From assembly GCA_038868115.1 (NCBI GenBank), contig JAWBXA010000004.1, forward strand, positions 1 to 64,000: a stretch of 64,000 nt of DNA, in the 5' to 3' direction. The notes beneath the pieces are model-generated. The model had not been told where the DNA came from and ran no database searches. It saw nothing but the letters and a program-made list of their open reading frames with translations. The translations under genes and the position numbers were made by a program. Source of the stretch: JAGTQI01 sp038868115 (GTDB taxonomy: Archaea; Thermoproteota; Bathyarchaeia; Bathyarchaeales; Bathycorpusculaceae). Below, piece by piece: positions 1 to 7,918 of this stretch. Numbering within the stretch: the stretch's first letter is position 1; every line of letters begins with the position of its first letter.

Positions 1-176
1 GATGGCAAGAGCAGATGTATAGAGTTGAGCGGTTCTGGAAGAGCCTTGTATAGTGCTATGCTTCATGTTGCTAAGCATCCTCCTAAGCTAGGTTTGTGCG
101 TTGCCATGCAAGTGAAGCTCCATACTATTTAGACTATGATGAGGAGTGGGATGAGCATCCCGCTGTGGTTAGCTGA
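1..176 (+). pseudogene. Decayed or partial coding sequence at window edge
   Basis: No intact reading frame crosses this stretch. One frame is open from the window edge to a TAG at 130-132. Another becomes open around 90 and ends at a TGA at 174-176 with an acidic tail (DYDEEWDEHPAVVS). That TGA overlaps the ATG of the next gene (TGATG), an arrangement typical of translationally coupled genes, so the acidic tail is probably the true end of an upstream gene that is truncated or frameshifted. The product is not recognised. Confidence 0.3.
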
Positions 177-607
177 TGGCTGTAATCGTGGGAATCAGCG
201 ACAAACACACGGTTATGGCTGATTTAGACAACATGAATTTTAAACGTGTTAAGAACTTGGCTCTTTTAACCATGAAAAAGTTTAGGCTTGAAGGCTTTAT
301 CATTTTGAAGTCTAGCCCTAAGCATTATCATGTAGTTTTCGATAAACCTATGCGTTATTGGAGTGACGTGTTAAAGGTTATTGCATGGATGGGAATCGTT
401 GGAAACAACCGAAATTTATGGAAGTGGATGTGCATGCAAGCCATTAAAGGCTACTGCACTTTGAGGGTTAGCCCTAAACCCTTGAATCCAGATGGGTTTA
501 AACCTTCGCCGAGGGTTGTTTACCGTTATGGAAGCCAGGAAAACGAGGTTAAAGAATATTTGGCTTTTAGGAAGTGCGTTTTAAGGATAGTTAAGCGATT
601 ATGTTAA
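176..607 (+). CDS. Hypothetical protein, probably from an integrated mobile element
   Basis: A 143-residue basic soluble protein with no signal peptide or membrane segment. Visible blocks are GISDKHTV near the N-terminus, a beta-rich centre (LEGFIILKSSPKHYHVVFD) and a later TLRVSPK...RVVYRYGS block. I do not recognise a named family. The alternating beta strands and the His-containing YHVVFD strand recall small replication or nuclease folds carried by archaeal plasmids and integrated elements, but no catalytic set can be assigned. The start overlaps the stop of the preceding acidic-tailed frame, which suggests a two-gene unit. Assignment to a mobile element is inference. Confidence 0.6.
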   Translation: MAVIVGISDKHTVMADLDNMNFKRVKNLALLTMKKFRLEGFIILKSSPKHYHVVFDKPMRYWSDVLKVIAWMGIVGNNRNLWKWMCMQAIKGYCTLRVSPKPLNPDGFKPSPRVVYRYGSQENEVKEYLAFRKCVLRIVKRLC

Positions 608-632
608 GACGAATTGGGAATACAGAAAAGCA

Positions 633-1274
633 TTACTTGGGAGTAGTTGAAATTTTAGGTTTGACTGTTTTCAAAATTATTCCAGTTGCAATTAACAGCA
701 CTCCCAGATAAAGGTAGAGGTTAGTGTTGTATTCTTCATTAACATATTCCGTGCGATATGCTACTTCATCTCTATATTTAGTTACAGTTTCCTCCCATAC
801 AAGTTTGGCTTGCGCTTGGTAAACCTTAACTGTTGATGTAAGAATGTCTCTTGATAATGTTGCGTAATATATGTCATTAAAGCGTATTCTTGCTGAAATC
901 GTTCCTTCCCTTGCATATAAAGTGGCTTCATAATTTGTGGCGATACCGTCAAACTTGAAATCTTGAAATTGTGTTTGGGTTAAAATGTAAGCACGCACAT
1001 TTCCGTCCGCAACCCATGATAAAATTAAAGTTTTGCCTGCAGTTATGTAAACACCTTCTGGTGGTAGAGCATAATAGTGTCCTCCACTAATGTATACATC
1101 ATTTAATACATACAAAATCTCTTCCCTAGTTTCCTTAGCTTCATATGGAACTTGTATGGTATATGGAACTTGAACAGCTTTTTGTCTCACGGCGACATAT
1201 GGACTAAGAAAGTTTATCAAACATGATACAAAACCGCCCAAAATCAATAAAATGCAAATTAATGAATGCTTCAT
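633..1274 (-). CDS. Membrane-anchored extracellular domain protein, unknown function
   Basis: 213 residues. An N-terminal hydrophobic helix (about 5-27, signal anchor) is followed by about 150 residues rich in Tyr, Thr and Val with predicted beta strands, and a second hydrophobic helix near 188-205 ends in a short basic tail. The layout fits an outward-facing domain tethered at both ends. No cysteines or catalytic motif stand out in the ectodomain and no family is recognised. It is transcribed alone and converges on the upstream + strand gene. The AT-rich region 1290-1360 to its right is the likely promoter side. Confidence 0.6.
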   Translation of the reverse strand: MKHSLICILLILGGFVSCLINFLSPYVAVRQKAVQVPYTIQVPYEAKETREEILYVLNDVYISGGHYYALPPEGVYITAGKTLILSWVADGNVRAYILTQTQFQDFKFDGIATNYEATLYAREGTISARIRFNDIYYATLSRDILTSTVKVYQAQAKLVWEETVTKYRDEVAYRTEYVNEEYNTNLYLYLGVLLIATGIILKTVKPKISTTPK

Positions 1275-1401
1275 TATCCTTATCCTTCAAAAATAATATT
1301 ATTTCGAGAAATTTTAAGACTTGCTGTTCAACTTTATTCTAATAATGTTTAATGAATCATTAAAATAAGGAATGTAAGATTTTAGTTGCTCTTTTCTGTG
1401 A

Positions 1402-1469
1402 TTGTGGCTGTTTGTTTGTCTGTGTGTCTGTCTCTGTCTGTCCGTCTGTCCCTCTCTCCCCCCTTTGAG
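1402..1469. repeat. Degenerate TGTC/TCTG simple-sequence tract
   Basis: About 70 bases of almost pure T/G/C on the + strand made of imperfect TGTC, TCTG and TTTG units that grade into a CT-rich run (CCCTCTCTCCCCCC). No gene of credible composition spans it. Short frames through it translate into low-complexity Cys/Leu/Val strings. It abuts the G-rich tract at 1471 and the broken HTH gene, and probably arose by slippage or repair at the break point. Confidence 0.8.
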
Positions 1470-1470
1470 A

Positions 1471-1494
1471 GGGTGTTTGGGTTTGGGTTTGGGG
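1471..1494 (+). other. Telomere-like TTTGGG repeat, potential G-quadruplex
   Basis: Four G runs of three or four bases separated by 5, 3 and 3 bases (GGG-TGTTT-GGG-TTT-GGG-TTT-GGGG) meet the standard intramolecular quadruplex pattern. The unit TTTGGG resembles eukaryotic telomere repeats, but this is one short block inside a chromosome. It lies directly against the truncated 3' side of the HTH pseudogene. Confidence 0.7.
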
Positions 1495-1495
1495 T

Positions 1496-1640
1496 TTAAA
1501 ATCTTATTAACCGTTGAAAGCCTTGGATCAATCGTTTCCTGCTTGATTTTCGCAATATGCGCCTGTGAAACCCCCCAACAAGTTCCGCTAGCTTTTTCTG
1601 AGTTAGTTTGGCATCTATCCGCATTTTTCTAAGCAAAGAG
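1496..1640 (-). pseudogene. Frameshifted XRE-type HTH regulator fragment
   Basis: On the minus strand one frame reads RKMRIDAKLTQKKLAELVG. After a run of six G the homology continues in another frame as VSQAHIAKIKQETIDPRL and then STVNKIL. Joined, this is a classic XRE/lambda-repressor helix-turn-helix (helix 2 LTQKKLAELVG, recognition helix VSQAHIAKI) of the kind placed before CBS domains in archaeal regulators. The domain is broken by the G-run shift, and the rest of the gene is replaced by the G-rich and TGTC tracts. It cannot make a working regulator as it stands. Confidence 0.7.
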
Positions 1641-1694
1641 CCCGTTATTATCAATAATAACCACCAGTATTCTAAATGCAAATTTAATACAGTA

Positions 1695-1706
1695 AAAAAT
1701 ATATTT
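1695..1706 (+). promoter_or_regulatory. TATA-box promoter of SAM synthetase
   Basis: An AT-rich AAAAATATATTT block lies about 30 bases before the GTGAGG sequence at 1729-1734. Normal archaeal TATA spacing puts the transcription start near 1725-1730, just ahead of the GAGG ribosome site and the TTG start at 1741. Confidence 0.5.
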
Positions 1707-1740
1707 CAAACCGAAACCTTAACGGGCAGTGAGGATTAAC

Positions 1741-2949
1741 TTGCGAAACATAATAGTTGAGAGGTTAAGGCAGACCCCAATTGAGAAGCAAAGACTAGAG
1801 ATAGTGGAAAGGAAGGGTTTGGGACACCCGGACTATATTTGCGATGCGGTAATGGAGCAAATATCCCTACGCCTTAGCAAGGAATACTTGGAAAAAACTG
1901 GCACAATACTCCACCACAATGTGGATAAATCCCTTCTTGTGGCCGGGCAGTCTGAACTCAGATTTGGAGGGGGCACTGTAAAGCAGCCTATGCTCTTCGT
2001 TTTCGGCGACAGAGCAACCACAGAATTCGACGGCATAAAAATAGACGTTGAGGAAATAGCCATAAACGTCGCAAAAGAATGGTTTAAGAAAAACATGCGC
2101 TTCGTAGACCCGGATAAACATGTAAAATACCAAGTGGAACTTAAACCGGGTTCGGCTGGACTTGTAGACATTTTTAAGCGAAAAGGAAAAGTTTTAGGGG
2201 CTAACGACACATCCGCCGCCGTTGGATATGCACCAATGACAAGAACAGAGAAGATAGTACTGAAAACAGAGCAATTTCTTAACTCAAAGGAGTTTAAGCA
2301 ACGCCATCCAGAGTCGGGCGAGGACGTAAAAGTCATGGGTTCACGAAACAACAATAACCTAAACCTGACGATATCGATGGCTTTTGTAGACCGCTTCATA
2401 AGCAGTGAAGATGATTACTTTGAGAAAAAGGCAAAAATCCTCGAGGAAATCAACAAATTTATTAGAGCAAACACAGATTTCGAAAATATAAGTGTCCAAT
2501 TGAATACGTTAGATATACGTAGCAGAGGAATCAATGGTGTATATTTAACTGTCTTAGGAACCAGCGCGGACAGTGGAGACTCTGGACAAGTGGGCAGGGG
2601 AAACCGCGTAAACGGTTTAATATCCCTAAACAGACCCTTCTGTTCAGAAGCCGCTGCCGGCAAAAACCCAGTAAGCCACGTTGGAAAAATATATAACGTT
2701 CTCACATTCAGAGTTGCACAACATGTCTACGAGCAAGTGCCGGAACTCGCGGAAGTTTACATATGGCTTTTAAGTGAAATTGGACGCCCAATAGATCAGC
2801 CAGCAATTGCAGCAGCCCAAGTTGTTATGGCGGAAAACAGTTCGCTTGACAGAGTTAAGAGCAAAATAGAGGCTGTACTGGAATACGAACTTGAAAACAT
2901 CGACAAGTTCTGCATGGAGCTAGCTCAAGGTAAAATTCCAATTTGCTAA
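1741..2949 (+). CDS. mat: S-adenosylmethionine synthetase, archaeal type
   Basis: Makes S-adenosylmethionine from methionine and ATP. The 402 residues match the archaeal MAT family along their length: N-terminal MRNIIVERL, the ERKGLGHPD block, KVMGSRNNNNLNLTI, the SADSGDSGQVGRGNRVNG phosphate-binding region and AAAGKNPVSHVGKIYN. I chose the TTG at 1741 rather than the in-frame GTG at 1729. GTGAGG at 1729-1734 is then the ribosome-binding site with six bases of spacing, and archaeal MATs normally begin MRNI. It is a single-gene unit. SAM also feeds the SpeD/BpsA polyamine genes elsewhere in this window. Confidence 0.97.
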   Translation: MRNIIVERLRQTPIEKQRLEIVERKGLGHPDYICDAVMEQISLRLSKEYLEKTGTILHHNVDKSLLVAGQSELRFGGGTVKQPMLFVFGDRATTEFDGIKIDVEEIAINVAKEWFKKNMRFVDPDKHVKYQVELKPGSAGLVDIFKRKGKVLGANDTSAAVGYAPMTRTEKIVLKTEQFLNSKEFKQRHPESGEDVKVMGSRNNNNLNLTISMAFVDRFISSEDDYFEKKAKILEEINKFIRANTDFENISVQLNTLDIRSRGINGVYLTVLGTSADSGDSGQVGRGNRVNGLISLNRPFCSEAAAGKNPVSHVGKIYNVLTFRVAQHVYEQVPELAEVYIWLLSEIGRPIDQPAIAAAQVVMAENSSLDRVKSKIEAVLEYELENIDKFCMELAQGKIPIC

Positions 2950-3046
2950 TTGTAGTCAAATTTCACACTTACATTTTCTTGTTTAAGATGCTTAAATTAA
3001 GCCATCTCAAATACCTAGAGAACAAAAGAAGTAAATAGTAAATATC

Positions 3047-3348
3047 ATGGCAGAATCCGGCGAAAAGTTACCTGTTCCCGAATTTTACAAAATAATAGAT
3101 TACATCACAATTTTTAAGAATAAACGTGATAGGAAGCCACAGTAATCTTCAAAACTTTTGAAAGTCGCTCCATCGGATTGTATCTTTGGCAAAAGAGGAA
3201 TGGAATAGGTTTAAGGTCGCAATAAAAAACTCGCTCCAAAATCGTTGCAAAAATGAACTCCAATCCTAATCTGGAATCCTTATTCAAAATACATTTGCAT
3301 ACAAGAAACTTAAAGGCAATGAAGTTAGACATAATAGTGGAGAAATGA
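3047..3348 (+). pseudogene. Decayed small gene
   Basis: An ATG at 3047 opens 32 codons (MAESGEKLPVPEFYKII...) ending at a TAA at 3143. In the +1-shifted frame good coding sequence continues as VIFKTFESRSIGLYLWQKRN, meets one internal TAA, then continues (VAKMNSNPNLESLFKIHL) to a TGA at 3346. The continuous amino-acid sense across a frameshift and a stop indicates a former protein of about 100 residues. The family is not identified. Codons look like those of neighbouring genes, so decay is probably recent. A 107-residue minus-strand frame over the same DNA is taken as its shadow. Confidence 0.45.
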
Positions 3349-3354
3349 GGGAGA

Positions 3355-3821
3355 ATGGAGAAGTTAAGTTTTTCCATAAATCCAAAGCACTTCATACTTC
3401 CAAAAAATAATCGCTGGCGAAGGAGAATAATTCTCATATTCGCATCGTCCTCTTTGACTGCCTTTCAACGATGCTTTTCTACCGTGCGCCGTCAGAGGAG
3501 GCGAATGTTTATGCACGGGCCTTTATGGAAGTTTTCGGCATCCCAGCTGGAATAGTATTGTTTGTTTCGGCAGCCAACCTTCCAATTTACATGATGTTAA
3601 GCCTAGACTCTCATATTGTCAAATTTCCTGCGAATATGGCTATGTTTGTAGAGTTGTTTACCGATTTTGTCTTCGCATGGTTTATAGCTGGCTTACACTT
3701 TAATGGAGGGACAAGCTGGTTTTGGCGCATCTCAGACATTGAGCGCCAGTTTATTGGCATGATACTTTATCTCTGCGCAACCCTCATTTTTGTAAAGCCA
3801 CATGAACCTCAACATAATTAA
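3355..3821 (+). pseudogene. Frameshifted small integral membrane protein
   Basis: The ATG at 3355, behind GAGGGAG, opens MEKLSFSINPKHF...WRRRIILIFAS. One missing base near 3447 then moves the sense frame to VLFDCLSTMLFYRAPSEEAN, which runs intact to 3821. The joined product of about 155 residues would have three or four hydrophobic helices and an LFDxLST...EEAN pattern like the LDxxxT...E-N motif of DUF5658-type membrane proteins. Translation from the internal ATG at 3471 could still make 116 residues without the first helix. The gene is either broken or carries a one-base assembly error. Confidence 0.55.
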
Positions 3822-3912
3822 AGAGCCTAGTGCGTAACAGCTCGCCACATACTTAAATCTATTATCCTGCGCTTCCTTTGAGTTAACGTACCATTTAAGA
3901 TGCGGTGTTGTT

Positions 3913-4578
3913 ATGGAAAAAAAGGATGTAAAAGCAAACGAGAACGATAAGTCTATAGAGGTTAAGACAGCAGAAAGCCAGGAAGAGGTTGTGGAAGAAG
4001 CCTACTTTTTCCATCCCCTCCAGTTTTCAAAGAGTGAAGAAGTTCTAAAGGCAGAAGAGATTGAAAAGCATAAGGTAGAACTGGAGCAGAAACTGCAAGA
4101 GCTATTGAAAAGCATAAGCGAGGAAACACTCCAGCTAAGCGAGTTTTTAATGGAAGAAGATAAACTGATTAAAGATCTCTGCATGTCCATGAAGCAAATT
4201 CTGAAAAAATTAAATGTTTCTTTCAACATCCCACCGCGGGAAATACCAATAAAGGCTAAGGTGAAAAAAGTCATTTTAAACGAAGAATGTAACCTTATAC
4301 TTGTCTACGAAAAGGGTGAGGTGCATTCTGCATTTTTGGCTGAGTACCCGCCCGAAATTGTTATGGCCACGTTGATGGTCATAATGCCTGAACTAGCTGA
4401 AGTTATAATGCTATACAGAAAGAAAATAAGTACACGTGTAAGCCTCTTTGCCAGAATAAAGAAGGAGCTTAAAAGTGTTGTGAAAGCTATAGTTGGAAGT
4501 AAGGAAGTGGAAACGTCAGAAAAAGAATCGATGGACGTCGTCGAGGACTCGTTGCAAAACGAAAACCAAGAAAGTTGA
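3913..4578 (+). CDS. Conserved-looking coiled-coil protein, unknown function
   Basis: 221 residues. An acidic disordered N-terminus (about 1-30) is followed by a long charged helix rich in Glu, Lys and Leu (about 45-105, heptad-like). A compact mixed domain follows (about 115-165: IPPREIPIKAKVKKVIL...LILVYEKGEVHSAFLAEYPPEIVMATLMVIMPEL), then a basic helix and an acidic tail. No enzyme motif is visible. The next gene, 12 bases downstream on the same strand, is also a coiled-coil protein. Both converge on a VWA/MoxR pair, suggesting a structural or adaptor role in one module. Function is not established. Confidence 0.75.
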   Translation: MEKKDVKANENDKSIEVKTAESQEEVVEEAYFFHPLQFSKSEEVLKAEEIEKHKVELEQKLQELLKSISEETLQLSEFLMEEDKLIKDLCMSMKQILKKLNVSFNIPPREIPIKAKVKKVILNEECNLILVYEKGEVHSAFLAEYPPEIVMATLMVIMPELAEVIMLYRKKISTRVSLFARIKKELKSVVKAIVGSKEVETSEKESMDVVEDSLQNENQES

Positions 4579-4590
4579 AGGTGGTAAATA

Positions 4591-5115
4591 TTGGATGGTG
4601 CAACAACTGAAATCAGAACTTTCTACTCGGTAAGAGAAATACGAGAAGCTGTTGAAGCTGAGATAAACCAATATAAAGCTTTACTGGATGATTACAGCCA
4701 GTGGCTTGGAACACTTTTGAGAAACCCGGAAGCTTCCAAAAATCAAGAATGGATAAAAAAAGCAGCTGATCTACAGAAAATCTTTAGAGGCGGTGGCGGA
4801 AGAGGCGAAAGAAAGGAGAAATCCACCTCAGCAGAGTGGGTTAAGTTTAGAGATTTGATGCTTTGCGTTGATGACTTCGGGGAAGTGGAGATAATTTTTG
4901 AAGCAGTTGAAGAGCTTAAAGATAAACTTGAAAGGCTTGAAAAAGTTGAAACTTCCCTCATGGAACTTGAACGCTACGGTTTAGGGAAGAACATGGTCTA
5001 TGTCACATTCATACATGATGGAATCCCAGAAAAAATAGCTGTGAAGCCAAAAAAGGGGTTAGAGAAAGAAAAGTTCAAGTTTATTGCCGATTTTTCAACA
5101 ATAAAACAGCTGTAA
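4591..5115 (+). CDS. Coiled-coil protein partnered with the upstream gene
   Basis: 174 residues from a TTG start after GAAGGTGG. The N-terminal half is helical (VREIREAVEAEINQYKALL), a Gly/Arg-rich linker lies near 66-75 (FRGGGGRGERKEK), a second helix carries strong heptads (VEELKDKLERLEKVETSLMEL, about 108-130), and a short C-terminal beta segment reads YVTFIHDGIPEKIAVKPKKG. No known family is recognised. It sits in an operon with the gene at 3913 and is convergent with the VWA gene, 12 bases away. Confidence 0.72.
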   Translation: MDGATTEIRTFYSVREIREAVEAEINQYKALLDDYSQWLGTLLRNPEASKNQEWIKKAADLQKIFRGGGGRGERKEKSTSAEWVKFRDLMLCVDDFGEVEIIFEAVEELKDKLERLEKVETSLMELERYGLGKNMVYVTFIHDGIPEKIAVKPKKGLEKEKFKFIADFSTIKQL

Positions 5116-5127
5116 AACAATGCTAAA

Positions 5128-6819
5128 TTAGCTTGCGCTATATTCTATAAATGCTTTAGTGAACTTTTTCATTAAATCGAAGGGACTTTCAACAACGCAA
5201 TGCGTTCTAATGTAACGTTTAACTGAGGCGCTGCTGATACCTATGCCTATTAAGCCGACGCCCATTCGCTCAACTTTTTTAATGTTCTCCCTTAACTTTT
5301 CTTCCATGTCATCATACCCTGTTGGATAAAAGTCTGAAACCACAACTAAGACTCGTGCCTCTTCTAGACGGCGTGTCAAAGCTCGAGCTGCCAGCAAGAT
5401 GGCGTCTGGCAAAAACGTGAAACCACCATGGGTTAAGCCTCCAATTCTTGCTCTAACGCGGGAGTCATACTTTTCCGTAAAGTCTTTTATTACGTAGAAT
5501 TTATTGTTGAAGGCGTACATCCCCCAAGAGTTCTGGTTGAGGATTAGCATTCTAGCAACTTCAGCTAAGCAGAGGGCTATGCCCCTAACTTCACCCTTAA
5601 ACATGTTTAGGCTGTGGCTCGCGTCAATGAGTATGGACCACGCATCCTCTCTTGTTTGAAGTTCCTCGCGAACAAAAATATCTGTTCGCCGGCTTTTGCT
5701 TGCAATAACTTGTATGGCCTCCTGTAGGTCAACAAACCCGCTTTCTTGCTTAAAGTCTTCACCGCTAATATTCTTCAAAAGTCGTAGTTGATGGAGAACT
5801 CGGCTAATAGAACTTCTTAAGATTTCCCTTTGACGATGAAATTCAGCATAGTCTTCAACTGGAAAGGAGAAATCCTCGAACTCTGTGTCTTTGCCGCATT
5901 CTTTGTAACCATTCAAGATTTTGATTTGCGCTTTTTCGCGTTCTAACCAGGCTGCTAAAGCGCGGTCTGCATCGTTGCCGTTTAAGGATTGTAGGGCTGA
6001 GTTGAGTTTTTGTTCGTCTATAAATTCTGGGTCAATTCTTTGCAATGTCTCGACTAAGAGGCTATGTATTTCGTTTTCTTTTGGCAGTTTCTCTTTATAG
6101 AAGAGATCATTTGTTCCATGGCTTTCAGCGTATAAGAGTGATGGCGATTCAAAAGCCTGACCAAAAAGTGACAGGGCATCGTAAATTTTGTTCGCACAAT
6201 CTATCTTTTCGTTCATACTTGGGTTTTCTTGAATATTCCGCAGAATTGATGTTATGGCTTCAACCTCTGTTAGGGTTTCGTTTTTAAGAACTCCTTTAAC
6301 TTTCCCAAGATTATAGTTTAGGAGAGTTAAAGTCATCACTCGTGAAATGTCATTTGAAAGCTCTTCAGCGCTTTTCATTCGGAGGTAGGAGATAACGTTT
6401 GCGTAGGCAATTTCTGGAAGCATCCACCTAAAAGCCCGCTTCAAGTTTTTGTTAATTACTGCGTCTTCAACAAGGCTAACGGCGAAAGTGGATAGGCTTG
6501 GTTGTTTTCCCCTTGCCCAACGTGAGTAAATAGAAAAATCTGAAAGGAGAGCATGCAAGCTTAGATGATAAACAGACGCCTTAAACAAATACCAAATAAT
6601 CTTTCTATGAGTTGGCTCCTGGAGGTTAAACTTTAACCCTTGGAAGGCAACATGGTTATCATCTAACCTTAACGGCTTTATTAGATGAAGGACGTATCCC
6701 TTTGTATCCTTTCCAAGATAGGGATATCTCAAATCATCGTGAAGAAGAATTTTAAGCTCGTTATAGGATTTCCTCGTGACTTGAAGAGCTATTGACCAGG
6801 CAAAATCAAAAAAGTTCAA
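5128..6819 (-). CDS. VWA-domain protein, CoxE/NorD-like partner of the MoxR ATPase
   Basis: 563 residues. The first 390 or so are helical with no recognised enzyme motif. The C-terminal third is a von Willebrand A domain with a metal-ion-dependent adhesion site: DASHS near 399, a GGFTF segment near 466 and VVSDFYP near 493-498. VWA proteins next to MoxR ATPases act as adaptors that couple ATP-driven remodelling to a client, for example metal-centre insertion in NorQ/NorD and CbbQ/CbbO. It lies 13 bases downstream of the ATPase gene, surely in one operon. The client here is unknown. Confidence 0.85.
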   Translation of the reverse strand: MNFFDFAWSIALQVTRKSYNELKILLHDDLRYPYLGKDTKGYVLHLIKPLRLDDNHVAFQGLKFNLQEPTHRKIIWYLFKASVYHLSLHALLSDFSIYSRWARGKQPSLSTFAVSLVEDAVINKNLKRAFRWMLPEIAYANVISYLRMKSAEELSNDISRVMTLTLLNYNLGKVKGVLKNETLTEVEAITSILRNIQENPSMNEKIDCANKIYDALSLFGQAFESPSLLYAESHGTNDLFYKEKLPKENEIHSLLVETLQRIDPEFIDEQKLNSALQSLNGNDADRALAAWLEREKAQIKILNGYKECGKDTEFEDFSFPVEDYAEFHRQREILRSSISRVLHQLRLLKNISGEDFKQESGFVDLQEAIQVIASKSRRTDIFVREELQTREDAWSILIDASHSLNMFKGEVRGIALCLAEVARMLILNQNSWGMYAFNNKFYVIKDFTEKYDSRVRARIGGLTHGGFTFLPDAILLAARALTRRLEEARVLVVVSDFYPTGYDDMEEKLRENIKKVERMGVGLIGIGISSASVKRYIRTHCVVESPFDLMKKFTKAFIEYSAS

Positions 6820-6832
6820 GGCATAACCCGTT

Positions 6833-7918
6833 CTAGGATGAGCCGAATATAGATTCGATTATTCGCTTTACTGCAGCTTGAACTTCTAAGTCGTCACTTG
6901 TTGTTCCCACGATTGTTTCAACCGCCGCCTCAATAGGCGAGCTTCCATCAACTATTAGGGTTGCCCAGTTTATGAGGTCGCCGGGAGAAGGCCCATAAGG
7001 CAGGTCGCCATTCTTATACTGTCTCCGAAGCTCGGCACCCACGCGAACTATTTTCTCTGCGGTTTTTGCGTCAATACCTGTTCTCTTTACAATAAGCTCT
7101 ACCTCCTCTTGGGCTATTTTGTCTCCGACACTTAGATAGTCGAAGTTTATCCAGACAGACATCCGCCTCCTCAAAGCGGCGTTTAATGGTTTTGTTCCAA
7201 CAAACTCCGCTGAAAAAGGATTCATTGAAATTATCAGATAGCCATAAGGATGCCTCTTCACAATTTCATTATCCTTTTCCGTTAGAACAATGTGGCCTCG
7301 GGTGTCTAGAACCGGGTTAAGCCTAGATGCTATGTCTTGTTTCATCATGTTTGCCTCATCAAGGTATAAGATGCCTCCATTTCTACACCACATAACAATC
7401 TGCCCGTCGATCCAGTTTTCCTTCCCAAGGCCGATGTACCGTCCAAATAAGTCATAGGCAGAAGTTTGCAAACCACAGTTTATTTCCCAAATAGGAAGCC
7501 CGCATAACTCAGCAATTAAATAAACTACATGTGTTTTTCCAGTTCCGCTGGGACCAACAAGGGCGCACTGCTTAAAATAGTACAGAGCACGAACTATCCT
7601 TTCAACATAGTTGAAGCCTCTATCCACGTATTCTGGAGTATTTTTCGGTATGAGGATACGCACCGACTCTGGAAAAACATATCCGGGATGAAGGTCATAC
7701 TTATCTATGCGATACTTCTTCCTCAGCTCAGCAACGGTGTAATCTTCAACCTCGGCTGTTTTCATTATTGAAACTGATATTCTTGTATCCTTTACCTCCG
7801 TTTTTGTCTGCTCTTCAGTCACATACACAGCGTTGCCTTGCTTCCTTCTTCCGCCCTGGTAACCGAAACTAACAACCGCCACCGGTTCTTTATCTAATCT
7901 TTGTTTGTTTTGTGACAA
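6833..7918 (-). CDS. MoxR/NorQ-family AAA+ ATPase
   Basis: 361 residues. After about 110 N-terminal residues comes an AAA+ core: Walker A GPSGTGKT (122-129), Walker B GGILYLDEAN (181-190), sensor-1 Asn in SMNPF (about 233) and the arginine-finger region ALRRRM (248-253). A helical lid domain follows. The pattern is that of MoxR/CbbQ/NorQ ATPases, hexameric chaperones that work with VWA partners. The TTG start has GAGGGAA a few bases upstream. The first gene of a two-gene operon with the VWA gene. The N-terminal extension of about 80 residues before the usual MoxR start is unusual. Confidence 0.88.
   Translation of the reverse strand: MSQNKQRLDKEPVAVVSFGYQGGRRKQGNAVYVTEEQTKTEVKDTRISVSIMKTAEVEDYTVAELRKKYRIDKYDLHPGYVFPESVRILIPKNTPEYVDRGFNYVERIVRALYYFKQCALVGPSGTGKTHVVYLIAELCGLPIWEINCGLQTSAYDLFGRYIGLGKENWIDGQIVMWCRNGGILYLDEANMMKQDIASRLNPVLDTRGHIVLTEKDNEIVKRHPYGYLIISMNPFSAEFVGTKPLNAALRRRMSVWINFDYLSVGDKIAQEEVELIVKRTGIDAKTAEKIVRVGAELRRQYKNGDLPYGPSPGDLINWATLIVDGSSPIEAAVETIVGTTSDDLEVQAAVKRIIESIFGSS

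Noticed and set aside
1402..1632. 76-residue Cys-rich plus-strand frame
   Set aside because: It is a translation of simple repeats and of the antisense of the HTH domain.
3114..3437. 107-residue minus-strand frame
   Set aside because: It overlaps the two decayed plus-strand genes; its long run without stops is a shadow of their codon pattern, and the composition is poor.
3913..7918. Gas-vesicle cluster (GvpN-like ATPase)
   Set aside because: MoxR and GvpN ATPases look alike, but no GvpA-type structural gene or other gvp gene is present.
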